From Opisthocomus hoazin (taxonomy: Eukaryota; Chordata; Aves; Opisthocomiformes; Opisthocomidae): a stretch of DNA of 64,000 nt. Within the stretch, counting starts at the first letter, position 1. Each line of letters opens with the position of its first letter. Under the pieces are notes generated by a model. That model had not been told where the DNA came from, searched no databases, and was given only the letters and a program-made list of their open reading frames with translations. A program made the translations under genes and the position numbers. Shown here piece after piece: positions 52,709 to 61,651 of the stretch. The DNA is taken from the NCBI RefSeq assembly GCF_030867145.1, contig NC_134433.1, positions 8,941,216 to 9,005,215 of the forward strand, read 5' to 3'.

Positions 52709-53693
52709 TTTAATGCCTCTCCAACACCTATGCTAGTAAAGTAGAAATTCGTACTGGTATTTCATGATAGGTCTGTGCGGGAGATTCAAAGCCTGCGGCG
52801 GGCAGTGGAGGGATGCACGCAGACCACGGGGCGTTTTGAATCAAGTACAGACGGAACAAGCTTAATTAACTGTCAGTCCTCACAACATCTGTACAGGAAA
52901 ATCTGACTGAACATGAATAAAGTGAAGTCTACTGGTTAGTAGAAAAAGGACACTGGACAACAAAAATAAACCCAACCAAACAAGAAGTATCTATAAAGCA
53001 ACAGAAGCTGAAGTAGGACAAAGCGATCGAGCTGCTCGTTTCCTCCAGTGGCCTCTGTGTCCGCAGAGCAGCGCGCGCGCGCCGTGCCTGAAGAAAGCAC
53101 CGGCTGCCTCTTTGCAAACACCTGTGAAGCGGTGACCCTGGAATCTCAGAAACTGGGTTGAAATGCAGTGTTGATGCAAACAGATCTATTTCTCAGCTGC
53201 GCCTCGACAGCAGCGTCGCCGTCTCACCCCTCTCCAGGGATCTCCTGGCCACTGGCTTCTCAAACACCCCAGACAGAGCCTTGACATGACGCTGCCTCTG
53301 CGACGCCATTCCTTCGGGGAACCGGCACAAAGTCCTGACATCCTCACTGACAAAACCAGCGACTCCGAGCTGGTGTCAGGCTCCTCGACGTTCTCACAGG
53401 TTGTGCTCAGTTACCGGTCAGGAGGGCAGTAAGGCACCTTCACAGCCAGGTCATCCAACCCAAAATCTGTCCCCAGGCACCAGTTTCAGAGTTACATTTT
53501 ACAGGCTTTTTCCTCTCCCTGCTTCCCAAGAGAGGTGCTAAACAGGTCCCAACTGACAGTTCAACAGCTTTTCGTCTAGATCCCAACAGGATTGGAGGAG
53601 TAAGGGATTAGGGGAGACGCTTCTGGAAAGATAAGCCCCTATCATTTAAAGCAAGCTGTCTGAATGATTTTTGTTGCCTTTTCTGCATTTCTA
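52709..53693 (-). other. MIS12: Probable MIS12 3' UTR
   Basis: Sequence downstream of the MIS12 stop, read on the minus strand. The nearest variant poly(A) signal I see is ATTAAA (minus) at 52709-52714; no canonical AATAAA was found closer. The 3' limit is therefore uncertain. Confidence 0.35.
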
Positions 53694-54326
53694 TTACAAT
53701 AGCTGATCGTGCTGCTTTATTTTTTTCCTTTTCTCTTCAACATCTCTCAGCACGTCTTGCAGTTTCTTCGAGTTCTGTGTCAGGAACGCAAAGCTTTCTT
53801 TGAAGTTGCCGGTCCCGTGCTCTCTGCAGATATTCTCCAGCCCGTCAAACCACTGCAGAATCTTCTCCAGCTCGGCCCGAACAGCCTCCTGTTCTTCCAG
53901 CTCCGCGTGCAGGGCCTGCCCGGCGGACGCCTCCGCCCTGTACTGCTGCTGCAGCTGACGGATCTCGTCCTGCAGCGCCTGGAACTGCTCCTCAGTGCAG
54001 GGGTACTGCTCGTGGGCCTTGTCCTCGGGCAGCAGCACGTGCCGAGGGACGTTCAGCACCAGCTGCAGCAGCACTTCCTCCATTTTACTGAAGAGCTGAT
54101 CGAAGTGCTCCTTCATGAAGAGCAGGAACTTCTCCGTGCTCTTGCGGACTTGGGAGGGGCTGACCTTGCAGCCGGGAAATGCGTCCAGCTTCTTGAGGAT
54201 CACGCTCTCCACCACCAGCATCATCTCGAAGAGGTAGTCCTGGAACGCGATGTAGACGCGCAGCATGCACGTCTGGGGCGTGAAGCCGAAGAACTGCGCT
54301 TCGTAGGCCATGGGGTCGACCGACAT
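53694..54326 (-). CDS. MIS12: MIS12, kinetochore complex component
   Basis: Subunit of the MIS12 complex (with PMF1, NSL1, DSN1) that bridges centromeric CENP-C and the KNL1/NDC80 outer kinetochore for chromosome segregation. The 210-residue product starts [20 protein letters not shown] and continues [16 protein letters not shown], almost identical to human (205 aa). The MIS12-typical [20 protein letters not shown] stretch and a C-terminal coiled coil (about residues 105-205) follow. The coding region has no intron, as in mammals. The start is the human-equivalent ATG at 54326 in a good context (gccgccgccATG). The same frame stays open 62 codons further upstream with an ATG at 54512, but that stretch is Gly/Pro/Ala/Arg-rich CpG-island DNA and probably 5' UTR. 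The stop is TAA. It is transcribed divergently from DERL2. Confidence 0.97.
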   Translation of the reverse strand: MSVDPMAYEAQFFGFTPQTCMLRVYIAFQDYLFEMMLVVESVILKKLDAFPGCKVSPSQVRKSTEKFLLFMKEHFDQLFSKMEEVLLQLVLNVPRHVLLPEDKAHEQYPCTEEQFQALQDEIRQLQQQYRAEASAGQALHAELEEQEAVRAELEKILQWFDGLENICREHGTGNFKESFAFLTQNSKKLQDVLRDVEEKRKKIKQHDQLL

Positions 54327-54783
54327 GGCGGCGGCCCTCCGGCTGAGGGCCGGCAGGGAGCGGAGCGGGAGGGGCGCAGGCCCCGGGGCGGGCCCAGCTC
54401 GCAGCCGCGGCCTACCCGAGGCGCCGGGGCCTACCCGCGCCGTTACCCGAGGCGCCGGGGCCGCTCCTCCCGCGCCGGGGCCGAGTCCCCTCCGCCCGCT
54501 CTGCTCCTCCACCGCTTCCCGCCTCGTTCGAACGCTCTCAGGCGAGCAGCCGCACCGGCAGCCAATCAGTGACCGCGAAGAGAAGCACGTCGCCCAATCG
54601 TCAAGCGCTCCAGCCCTCGGGGGGCGGGAAAAGCGAGGGGAGCGAGAGGCGGCGCTCGCGGCTCGGCCAACGAGAGCGCTGCCGGCGCTGATTGGCTCCG
54701 CCGAGGGAGCGCAGCCGGGGGGCGGTGCGCGCAGGCGCGGCGCGGTGCGTGGCGGAAGCGGAAGCGGTGCGGGGAGCGCTAAG
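54327..54783. promoter_or_regulatory. MIS12-DERL2 bidirectional CpG-island promoter
   Basis: Only 457 bp separate the two divergent start codons. The interval is CpG-rich and TATA-less. It carries CCAAT boxes at 54562-54566 and 54594-54598 and an inverted one (ATTGG) at 54691-54695. Repeated GGAAGC ETS-like sites lie at about 54755-54768. YY1-like ATGGCG motifs overlap both start codons (54322-54332 and 54781-54789). The minus-strand reading attgggcgacgtg (54598-54586) is one mismatch from the ERSE-II stress element ATTGG-N-CCACG. The CpG island runs on into DERL2 intron 1 (to about 55080). Confidence 0.85.
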
Positions 54784-54876
54784 ATGGCGTACCAGACCTT
54801 CCGGCAGGAGTACCTGCAGGTGCCGCCGGTGACGCGGGCCTACACCACCGCCTGCGTCCTCACCACCGCCGCCGTG
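54784..54876 (+). CDS. DERL2: DERL2 exon 1
   Basis: Thirty-one codons, [20 protein letters not shown] then [11 protein letters not shown], ending before gtgagc. The start ATG in aagATGGcg is the only one compatible with the family N-terminus. Confidence 0.97.
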
Positions 54877-57800
54877 GTGAGCGCCGCCGCCCCGCCGCCC
54901 CCCGCGGCCGCCGGGGAGGGGAGGGTGCCCGGGAGCGGCGGGGGGGGCAGGCGGGGCCTGCGGGGCGGGGGGGAGCCGGGGGTCCCCGGAGCCCCGCCGT
55001 GAGACCCGGTGAGCGGTGCCGGCGTGGGGGGCGTGAGGCGGCCCCGGGGCTCGCCGGGTGCTGGCTGGGAGCTCCCCGGGGCGACGCTTGGGTGCCGAGT
55101 CCATCAGATGTTCCCTTCTCTTTCAGCAACTGGAACTGATCACACCCTTCCAGCTGTATTTCAACCCCGAGCTCATATTTAAACACTTCCAAGTAAGCGT
55201 TTCCTGAAGCGGGGGAGGGCTCTGCGTGCGCTGTGGGGCTTGTGGGTGCTCGTCTGCTCAAGACTGAGTGTTGCGCACGGCTGCGGCTTTTCATATTGAA
55301 GTTTCTTTTTTAAAAACGCTAACGAAGCTCGAGCAGCAGTCGCTGTATCTGAGCATAGGTCATAGATTCGTTGGCTGTCAGTGAATGATTCATTGACATT
55401 GGCATTTAACGGGCACAGACTGAAGCAGAGGAAGTTCCAGCTGAACATGAGGAAGAACTTCTTCCCTCTGAGGGTGATGGAGCCCTGGCACAGGCTGCCC
55501 AGGGAGGTTGTGGAGTCTCCTTCTCTGGAGATACTCCAGACCCGCCTGGATGCGGTGCTGTGCAGCCTGCTGTAGGTGACCCTGCTTCGGCAGGGGGTTG
55601 GACTGGGTGACCCACAGAGGTCCCTGCCAACCCCGAACATTCTGTGATTCTGTGACTGTGAAGGAGGTTTCGGTTAGATCATTACTTGCTTTTGTATTTA
55701 CACAATAAAAATAAGCTGCCATGTTTAAGGTCCTTGTGTTTGTCTCTTTTTCCAGGTATGGAGGTTAATCACAAACTACTTGTTCTTTGGACCAGTTGGC
55801 TTTAATTTTTTATTTAACATGATCTTTTTGTATCCTTTGTCGAGTTTATTTTCTTTCCTTGAAGAGCAGAGCTCCAGAGTACAGGCACGTTGTGATGCGT
55901 TGCCTAGAGGCAAAGGTTCAGTTCCACTCCACCGTGAGGTTCCTGGGAGTTCAGTGGTGCCGACTTCGCTGGTGTCGTGAGTGCACATCAACGGGATTTC
56001 CTTCTTAAGTTGTCAAGAATTTTGCCACTTATTTCTCCAGTGTTAAGACTTCATTGTACAAGCCTGATCCTTCAGGTTGGTTCTGACATACAGGAGAAAA
56101 TTCCAAGTAACTTTTTTCTCCTGGCTCTGCTCTCTCTGTTGGGGCACCCAGAAAGAGACAGCTGATGAAGTAAATGGATACAAAACTTCCATCTAAGCTC
56201 ACGTATAAGTGAACCCTGTTCCGCTTGGATCTTTCTTTCAACTCATTTGCAATCAGATTTTCCTGACCTGCGACTCCAGATATCGTTACTGCCGAATGCT
56301 TGAAGAAGGCTCTTTTCGAGGTCGGACAGCAGATTTTGTATTTATGTTCCTATTTGGAGGGCTTTTAATGACTGTATCCTTTTTATATTCAAAACTGCTG
56401 TAGTGAGGCTAAAGGTATGTGAACGAGAACTGAAACCACAATGTTACATTTATCTTATTTCTTAGGTGATAATATATTTTGTTTATAGTACGAGGAATAA
56501 CAGTATTTGTTAAAGTAGTTTTGAATGCTTTGTGACTGTTGCTGTTAAACACCGGGCTGCGCTGTCAGGCTTCACTGCTTGACAGACAGGATTATGGAAA
56601 TGAGATTATCAGATAAAAGGGGACCGCTCAGGTGCATAATCATGCTCAGGCTGTCGAAGGGAAGTGCTGCTGCTTCAGTGATTTCATGCTAAATTATACT
56701 TTAAAGGGATTATTTGTGCTACAGGGAACCTGAATCCTGCTACAGGTGTTGAATTTGATCGACAGTACATTAGGTTAGATACCTGGGAAAGCAGAGCTAA
56801 GGGTTATATGGCAAATACAAGAGTACAGGTCAAGCTGGAGAATTCTGCTCATGCTTGACCTTACAACAACTATTTGGTGAACTGTTTTCTTTAACTGCCC
56901 GTCACAGCTCTTTGGCCTGTTTGTGAACTTGGTTTTCTTGGGTCAGGCATTCACAATAATGCTCGTGTATGTGTGGAGCCGCAGGAATCCCTACGTCCGT
57001 ATGAACTTTTTTGGTCTTCTCATCTTTCAAGCCCCATTTCTACCCTGGGTACTGATGGGCTTTTCACTGCTTCTGGGGAACTCCATCATTGTGGATCTCC
57101 TGGGTAAGGAACTGCAAGAATCACAAGGATTTGTTCCTGCTCATGTTGTGCATGAAATAAAAAATGTGGAAAAAGCAAAAGGCTGAATGCCTCTTGCTTA
57201 GTGTTAGTCAGTCTGGTATAATGGTGGTATATTTATCCCAGGCTTTTCTGATTTCTAAACACCGTAGCATCTTTCGTACTGTGACAAGGATGGGAAGAGC
57301 TTCTGATGCTTTGGCTTTTTATTGCATGGAGTCAGCCCAGGTACATAATCTGATTGTGGGCATCAGCCTATTGATGCAAAATAGCTTATGTTACTACTTT
57401 AATCAATTCTAATGAAGCCATAACATCAATATGTTTAATAATGACAAGCAGTTTTCCTTGTATTAATGTCTTGTTGTGTAGGTTAAGCTTTACATCTGAT
57501 GTCAATGCGCTGCATTGTTTTTAGTATTTCTAAATCTCTTATCATATTTTCTGTGAAACAATCAATGTGTGAGGGGTTTTTTCCTGAAAACTTTAGTGAA
57601 GTGTTTGAAAGTTGTAAAGGAGAACTATTGAAGAAATCACCATTTGACTTTTCTTTACATACTAGGCATTGCTGTTGGACATATATATTTCTTCTTAGAG
57701 GATGTCTTTCCCAATCAGCCCGGTGGTGGAAGGCTTCTCAGAACGCCGTCTGTCCTGTAAGTATTGGCGTCTGATTTGGAACGGGTGTAGAAAAAGCGCT

Positions 57801-59841
57801 TATATGGAAAACTGTTTATAATTCAGTCACATCAACTTCTGGTAAATTAGGGAGCTCAAGGCAGAATTGTAGCATGTCTGTGCTTGCTCGTTTATTTAAC
57901 TCCTGTTGCCAAACAAGGGAGGAGGATCTTACAGGTGTGTAAGTGGGAACTGACTTCTGGCGGAGAAGGGCTGGAGGGGTTTTGTCACCCTTGGTTTCTT
58001 TGGTAACACTTGTTAGTCTTTGCTGACTGAGTTTTGCCTGTTGGTGGCACCAAAGATGCACGTGTCTTGGAGTCCTGCTGTGTGTCAACAGTCACTGAGG
58101 TATTAAACATAATGTATCTGGTAGTTTTTTTCATCTGTAGATCATCCTCATTTCACAATTTTGGCAAAAGACTTCAGTGTTCATAGTACTGAGTGGTGCT
58201 ACTCCTACTCGGTTCCCTCTTATGTAGCGAGCTGTAATCATCTGTAACGCTGTACAGCAGCCTGGGTGAGAGTAGCTTGCCTAAATGACGTGCAGTTGAG
58301 ATGCTGAAAGCTGAGCTCTGTGGGACTCTTAGAACTGTCTAGAGCTGAACTGAGTCTCTTTTTTTTCGTTTGAGCTGGACTCCAGAGGCTTGGGTACTTA
58401 AAATGCTGTATTCAGACCCATGCTTAGTTTAACTGATGAGCCATTCCTGTGTGACTGGACTTACACTGGTAGTTTATTTTTGTTCAGTATAGGCTTTGTC
58501 TTCAGCAAGTAATTGTACCGGGTGATGGCTGCAGGAATGGCGGTCCCAGAGCAGGTGTGCCAGACCTTTCTGTAGGCTTACACTGATCTCACTTGGCCTT
58601 AGCAGCTGAAGGCTGCTTCTGGTGAGGGCTACCTTCCTATAAACGCAGCTCTAGACAAATTGAGCATCCGATTACACATGTGCAATAAGGGTACATTTGA
58701 GATTTCCCATTTTCGCAGACTGTATGTACACCCAGCTGTGTGCAGGAGGGATCTTAAGGCTGTTGGAGCGATGCATGCTGTCTCAGTAACTCTGTTCCTC
58801 TGTGGAAGACGTGTCAGCCTGCCTTCAGACTGCTGTTTAAATCCTTTTACGTGTCCGTGTTCAGAAGGCTGCTTATGATTCTTGTCTGGGTCTAGAATTG
58901 TGGATTTTTTTCCCAGATGCTTTAATTTTCTCTGATGTGTTAGCTGTAATCCTGTAATACCCCTGGGTATTTTCTTTTTTCCTGTTCTGAAAACTTCTCT
59001 GAAATGGTCTGTCACTCTGGTGAAGAGAAATAATCCCTTTAGCTATTCTAAAAGCTGTCATTAAACACACTTTTAAGACATTTTGGATATAACAGTTGCT
59101 TGTATGCAGCCTATGATTTTTTTGTTCATTTATTTCAAAGAATCTGTTGTGCTTCTGTTTCTGGACAAACAAATCTACAGAGAGAGAACCTCTAAAACTT
59201 GTTTTGAAAGTGGCAAAATAACTTATGAGATTAAGCATGATTTTTGTAATAAATAGGAAACCCAAGCCTCTAACATTGTCTCAAATGCAGACTCTTCTGT
59301 GGATTTCAAGGCTGCGTGTCAATGCCTGCATCCTGCTTGTGAGACTGAGACGATACTGCCTGTATTCAGCTCTTACTTTGTCCCCTTCTCAAGATGTGAA
59401 GAGCTCCTCAGTATCCCATTCCTGTTTTGCTCCCTCATCCTGCTCTGGGGGAACATGATAGCTGTGTAGAATTCTGCCTTGCTCTGGAGGTGGAATTTTA
59501 ACTTTCTGCTGAATCTCGTCAGTCTCGGTTGATTTAGGCACATAATTATAGACCTTCTTCCAGATGGCTTCTAACTGGAGAGCAAGTGTGACTTGGGTAC
59601 AAATCACCAATGCTTTGTCAGGCTGTTTCTGAGGGAGGATGCTGTTACATGTGTAGGATTTGAGCAGTCTTGGTCTTACTGTGAAACACATATTCTAAAG
59701 GGGAAAAAAAAAAAAAAATCTTTTCTGTTCTTCAGGAAAGCAATATTTGATACCCCGGAAGATGATCCTAATTACAATCCCTTGCCAGAGGAACGACCGG
59801 GAGGATTTGCGTGGGGAGAAGGCCAGCGCCTTGGAGGCTAA
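54784..59841 (+). CDS. DERL2: DERL2, derlin-2 (complete, 7 coding exons)
   Basis: Multi-pass ER membrane protein of the rhomboid-pseudoprotease family. It works in ER-associated degradation with the HRD1/SEL1L ubiquitin ligase and the p97 ATPase. Seven exons join in frame to 239 residues, the human length, from [20 protein letters not shown] to GEGQRLGG. Visible hallmarks are the derlin WR motif (W55-R56), a GxxxG in the last hydrophobic segment (GIAVG, residues 175-179), several hydrophobic membrane segments, and the C-terminal p97-binding SHP box ([11 protein letters not shown]). No rhomboid catalytic Ser/His pair is expected or seen. Introns 3 and 4 are U12-type; the others are U2-type. 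It shares a divergent promoter with MIS12. Confidence 0.98.
54877..55126 (+). other. DERL2: DERL2 intron 1 with G-rich, G4-capable stretch
   Basis: A 250-bp GC-rich intron. At 54940-54982 five G runs of 4-8 (8, 4, 4, 7 and 5) lie within 43 bp on the coding strand, which satisfies the G-quadruplex pattern. Confidence 0.85.
55127..55192 (+). CDS. DERL2: DERL2 exon 2
   Basis: Twenty-two codons, [20 protein letters not shown] then FQ, between tttcag and gtaagc. Confidence 0.97.
55193..55755 (+). other. DERL2: DERL2 intron 2 (contains a CR1)
   Basis: A 563-bp U2-type intron (gtaagc ... ttccag), almost half of it a CR1 insertion listed separately. Confidence 0.9.
55407..55658 (+). mobile_element. 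CR1 LINE 3' end, 5'-truncated, young
   Basis: Encodes [37 protein letters not shown] and [12 protein letters not shown]. The CR1 3' UTR ends 'cattctgtgattctgtga'. It is nearly identical to the copy in reverse orientation at 61652 onwards, so it belongs to the same subfamily and is relatively young. Confidence 0.95.
55756..55829 (+). CDS. DERL2: DERL2 exon 3
   Basis: Encodes [20 protein letters not shown] then NMIF plus two bases. Contains the WR motif. Ends directly at the U12-type donor GTATCCTTT. Confidence 0.96.
55830..56279 (+). other. DERL2: DERL2 intron 3, U12-type (minor spliceosome)
   Basis: The donor GTATCCTTT (55830-55838) is the exact U12 consensus. A branch-site-like ttcctgac (56260-56267) puts the branch A 13 nt before the intron end. 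The acceptor region lacks a long pyrimidine tract, as is typical of U12 introns. Splicing is phase 2, rebuilding Leu before YRYCRM. Confidence 0.9.
56280..56373 (+). CDS. DERL2: DERL2 exon 4, between two U12-type introns
   Basis: After one base of Leu it encodes [20 protein letters not shown] then [11 protein letters not shown], ending at the second GTATCCTTT donor. Its 94 nt are not a multiple of three, so skipping it would shift the frame. Confidence 0.96.
56374..56907 (+). other. DERL2: DERL2 intron 4, U12-type (minor spliceosome)
   Basis: Exact U12 donor GTATCCTTT at 56374-56382. The branch-site-like ttctttaac (56887-56895) differs at one position from TTCCTTAAC, and the branch A again lies 13 nt before the intron end (cgtcacag). 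Confidence 0.93.
56908..57103 (+). CDS. DERL2: DERL2 exon 5
   Basis: Sixty-five codons: [20 protein letters not shown], then [20 protein letters not shown], then [20 protein letters not shown] and IVDLL, plus one base of Gly. Core membrane segments. U2 donor gtaagg. Confidence 0.97.
57104..57665 (+). other. DERL2: DERL2 intron 5
   Basis: A 562-bp U2-type intron. Retention would add about 28 residues and then stop. No repeat was recognised. Confidence 0.85.
57666..57756 (+). CDS. DERL2: DERL2 exon 6
   Basis: Completes Gly and encodes [20 protein letters not shown] then GRLLRTPSV plus two bases. Human has GIRILKTPSI at the end, a mild local difference. Flanked by actag and gtaagt. Confidence 0.96.
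57757..59735 (+). other. DERL2: DERL2 intron 6
   Basis: A 1979-bp U2-type intron ending with a run of about 15 A followed by tcttttctgttcttcag. No gene or clear repeat was seen. Confidence 0.85.
59736..59841 (+). CDS. DERL2: DERL2 exon 7, C-terminus with SHP box
   Basis: After one base of Leu it encodes [20 protein letters not shown] then [14 protein letters not shown] and TAA. The cytosolic tail carries the p97-binding SHP box. Confidence 0.97.
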
Positions 59842-59888
59842 TAAATGTCTGTGCCAAAACCCAGCGACAACTGGGAGAGACTGACCTG

Positions 59889-59894
59889 AATAAA
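59889..59894 (+). terminator. DERL2: DERL2 proximal poly(A) signal AATAAA
   Basis: AATAAA in 'gacctgaataaagttcca', 48 nt after the stop codon. Confidence 0.5.
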
Positions 59895-60628
59895 GTTCCA
59901 TACTGGGGACTCTCATTCCCCGTCGCAGAAAGGACGCTTTTTGACAACTCTATGGTTTTGAACACAAGCACTTTATGAAATGGCAGTCTAATCCAAGACA
60001 CTTCCAGGCTACCAGTGTCTTTCCCAATCAGGGAATTTATTGTGCTGGTAATGGAAATACTAATCCAATGGAGCCAAAAACGTAAAACTGGAAACCACTT
60101 CCTGTCAATTTCAGTTAACAAGACCATAGGTACTTCTTTAAAGTGATTTCTAAAGCATTTTTTCAAGTATTTGATACAGGAAACTTTACAGGGGACAAAA
60201 CCAACTTTTGGGGGTTTAACTCATTTTTTTATTCTTGGATAAAACAGCTACAAGATGGTTGAAAGTGTAAGTCCCTGTTTCGATGGCAAAAGCTTTTTAA
60301 TCTGAGATGCTATTGTCTCCAGTCTTGTTTGAATTGTAAGAAATGGAACATGCAGCGTAATGCAGCCGTTTCATTTTGCCGGTTGGGTTTCTGGAATGTG
60401 CCTCTGTCTGAACGCGCTTGCAGGCTGAGACTACATTTTGGTGGCTTTTGCCCCAAAACTGCGTGTTCAGATGACCCAGGTTGAATCTGACTGGTTTGTT
60501 TAAATAGGTAGTTCTACAAACCCAGCCCCACACGTGCGCGCTTCTGACCGTTATTAAATGGCTCGGAGCACTAGGGAAGAAAACTTTTCTGGAGTCAGAA
60601 CTGCTCAAATATCTCAGACAGTCAGTTG

Positions 60629-60634
60629 AATAAA
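60629..60634 (+). terminator. DERL2: DERL2 distal poly(A) signal AATAAA
   Basis: AATAAA in 'cagttgaataaaatttctgg', followed within 40 nt by a GT/T-rich stretch (tcctgttttgttaatcctttg). Confidence 0.5.
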
Positions 60635-60660
60635 ATTTCTGGTGGATCCTGTTTTGTTAA

Positions 60661-61651
60661 TCCTTTGTATGATTCTGTAGTCTTGAGGCAGCTGGTGAAA
60701 AAGCAGGGGTTGGAAAAAGCAAGTCCCTGAGGAGATGGTGTTAAGGCAAGCTTTTCCCACGCGCGTTGCTCAGAACTGCTAGGAAATGGGGTTGTCCGCT
60801 CAAGATGGTAAATCTGTGGTCTGTGGGTGAAGTGTGGTGCGGGAGGACTGGGTGTCCAACACAGGTCGGTGACACCGAGTGGGGTTTGGCTTGGAGTTGT
60901 GTTGATGATAAGTATCTGTATGAGGAGCTGCGCGAGGGATTCAGTTCAGCTTGCCACGGTCGGTCACTCCTGAGGCGCTACGGAGTGCACTGGGCAGCTC
61001 TTCATTGATTATACTGTAACAGGTGAAAACAGGTATTGTGGAAACCGCGTCTTCCAAGTTTAGGAGGACAGGCTTGCCCTTGACACACATGATCATCTTG
61101 TTTAGCCTCAGGTTTGCTGTTCTTAAATACTGGCTACAGGTTCTTGTTTGTAGTCCAGGAGATGGATGTGTTGGGGTCTCATGGGGAAATGCTCTGTCTG
61201 CAAGCAGAGTGTTAGGTGCTGATAAACGAAGTCCATTTGTATCTGTATTTTATCTATTAAAGGTTATGAAAACTTAAGGGAGACTTTTTTTTTCCCCCAA
61301 AATAGACTTTAAATTTGCACTCTAGGAGTATTAAAAATGTTCTGGGCGGTGTTGCTTTGAGACAGGCAGTTGATCAAAACCTTTCTTTAGCTCAGGGTTC
61401 AAGAGCCTCGTGGTAGTTTGCCGGTGGGAAGCTGGGGAGTGGGGATGAAGCTCGAAGACAGCCCCGTGGCCGGGGTAAAACCTTCTATAAACCCATGGCC
61501 CTGCGGCGAAGCGGCGTGCCCCTTCCTGAGGACTGTCTCTTGTTCGTACCGAGTCATGTGTTGATGATGTGTTGTCCGTCCTCACTCTTCCAAGCCACTT
61601 TCCTCACACGCATCCTTCACTCGGTAAGATCCTGCTCTTCCCTTGGCTGAG
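60661..61651. other. Intergenic DERL2-DHX33
   Basis: No recognised gene. An ATTAAA at 61256-61261 could be a further DERL2 end. Ends at the 3' end of a CR1 in reverse orientation. Confidence 0.6.

Larger units (their letters stand above)
59842..60660 (+). other. DERL2: DERL2 3' UTR
   Basis: AATAAA occurs at 59840-59845 (overlapping the stop, too early), 59889-59894 and 60629-60634. The latter two could yield short and long 3' UTRs of about 70 and 810 nt. Which is used cannot be told from sequence. Confidence 0.6.

Noticed and set aside
54327-54512. N-terminal extension of MIS12 by 62 codons
   Set aside because: In frame and open, but the sequence is low-complexity Gly/Pro/Ala/Arg from the CpG island, and the conserved family start MSVDPM lies downstream in a strong context.
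53709-54572. 287-codon plus-strand open frame
   Set aside because: It is antisense to MIS12 and its 5' UTR. Leu/Gln-rich and Gly/Arg-rich composition mirrors the coiled-coil codons of MIS12, with no domain of its own.
57104-57190. Alternative C-terminus of DERL2 by reading past exon 5 ([14 protein letters not shown]...)
   Set aside because: Exons 6 and 7 complete the family-length protein. The read-through tail has no family support and is just intron retention.
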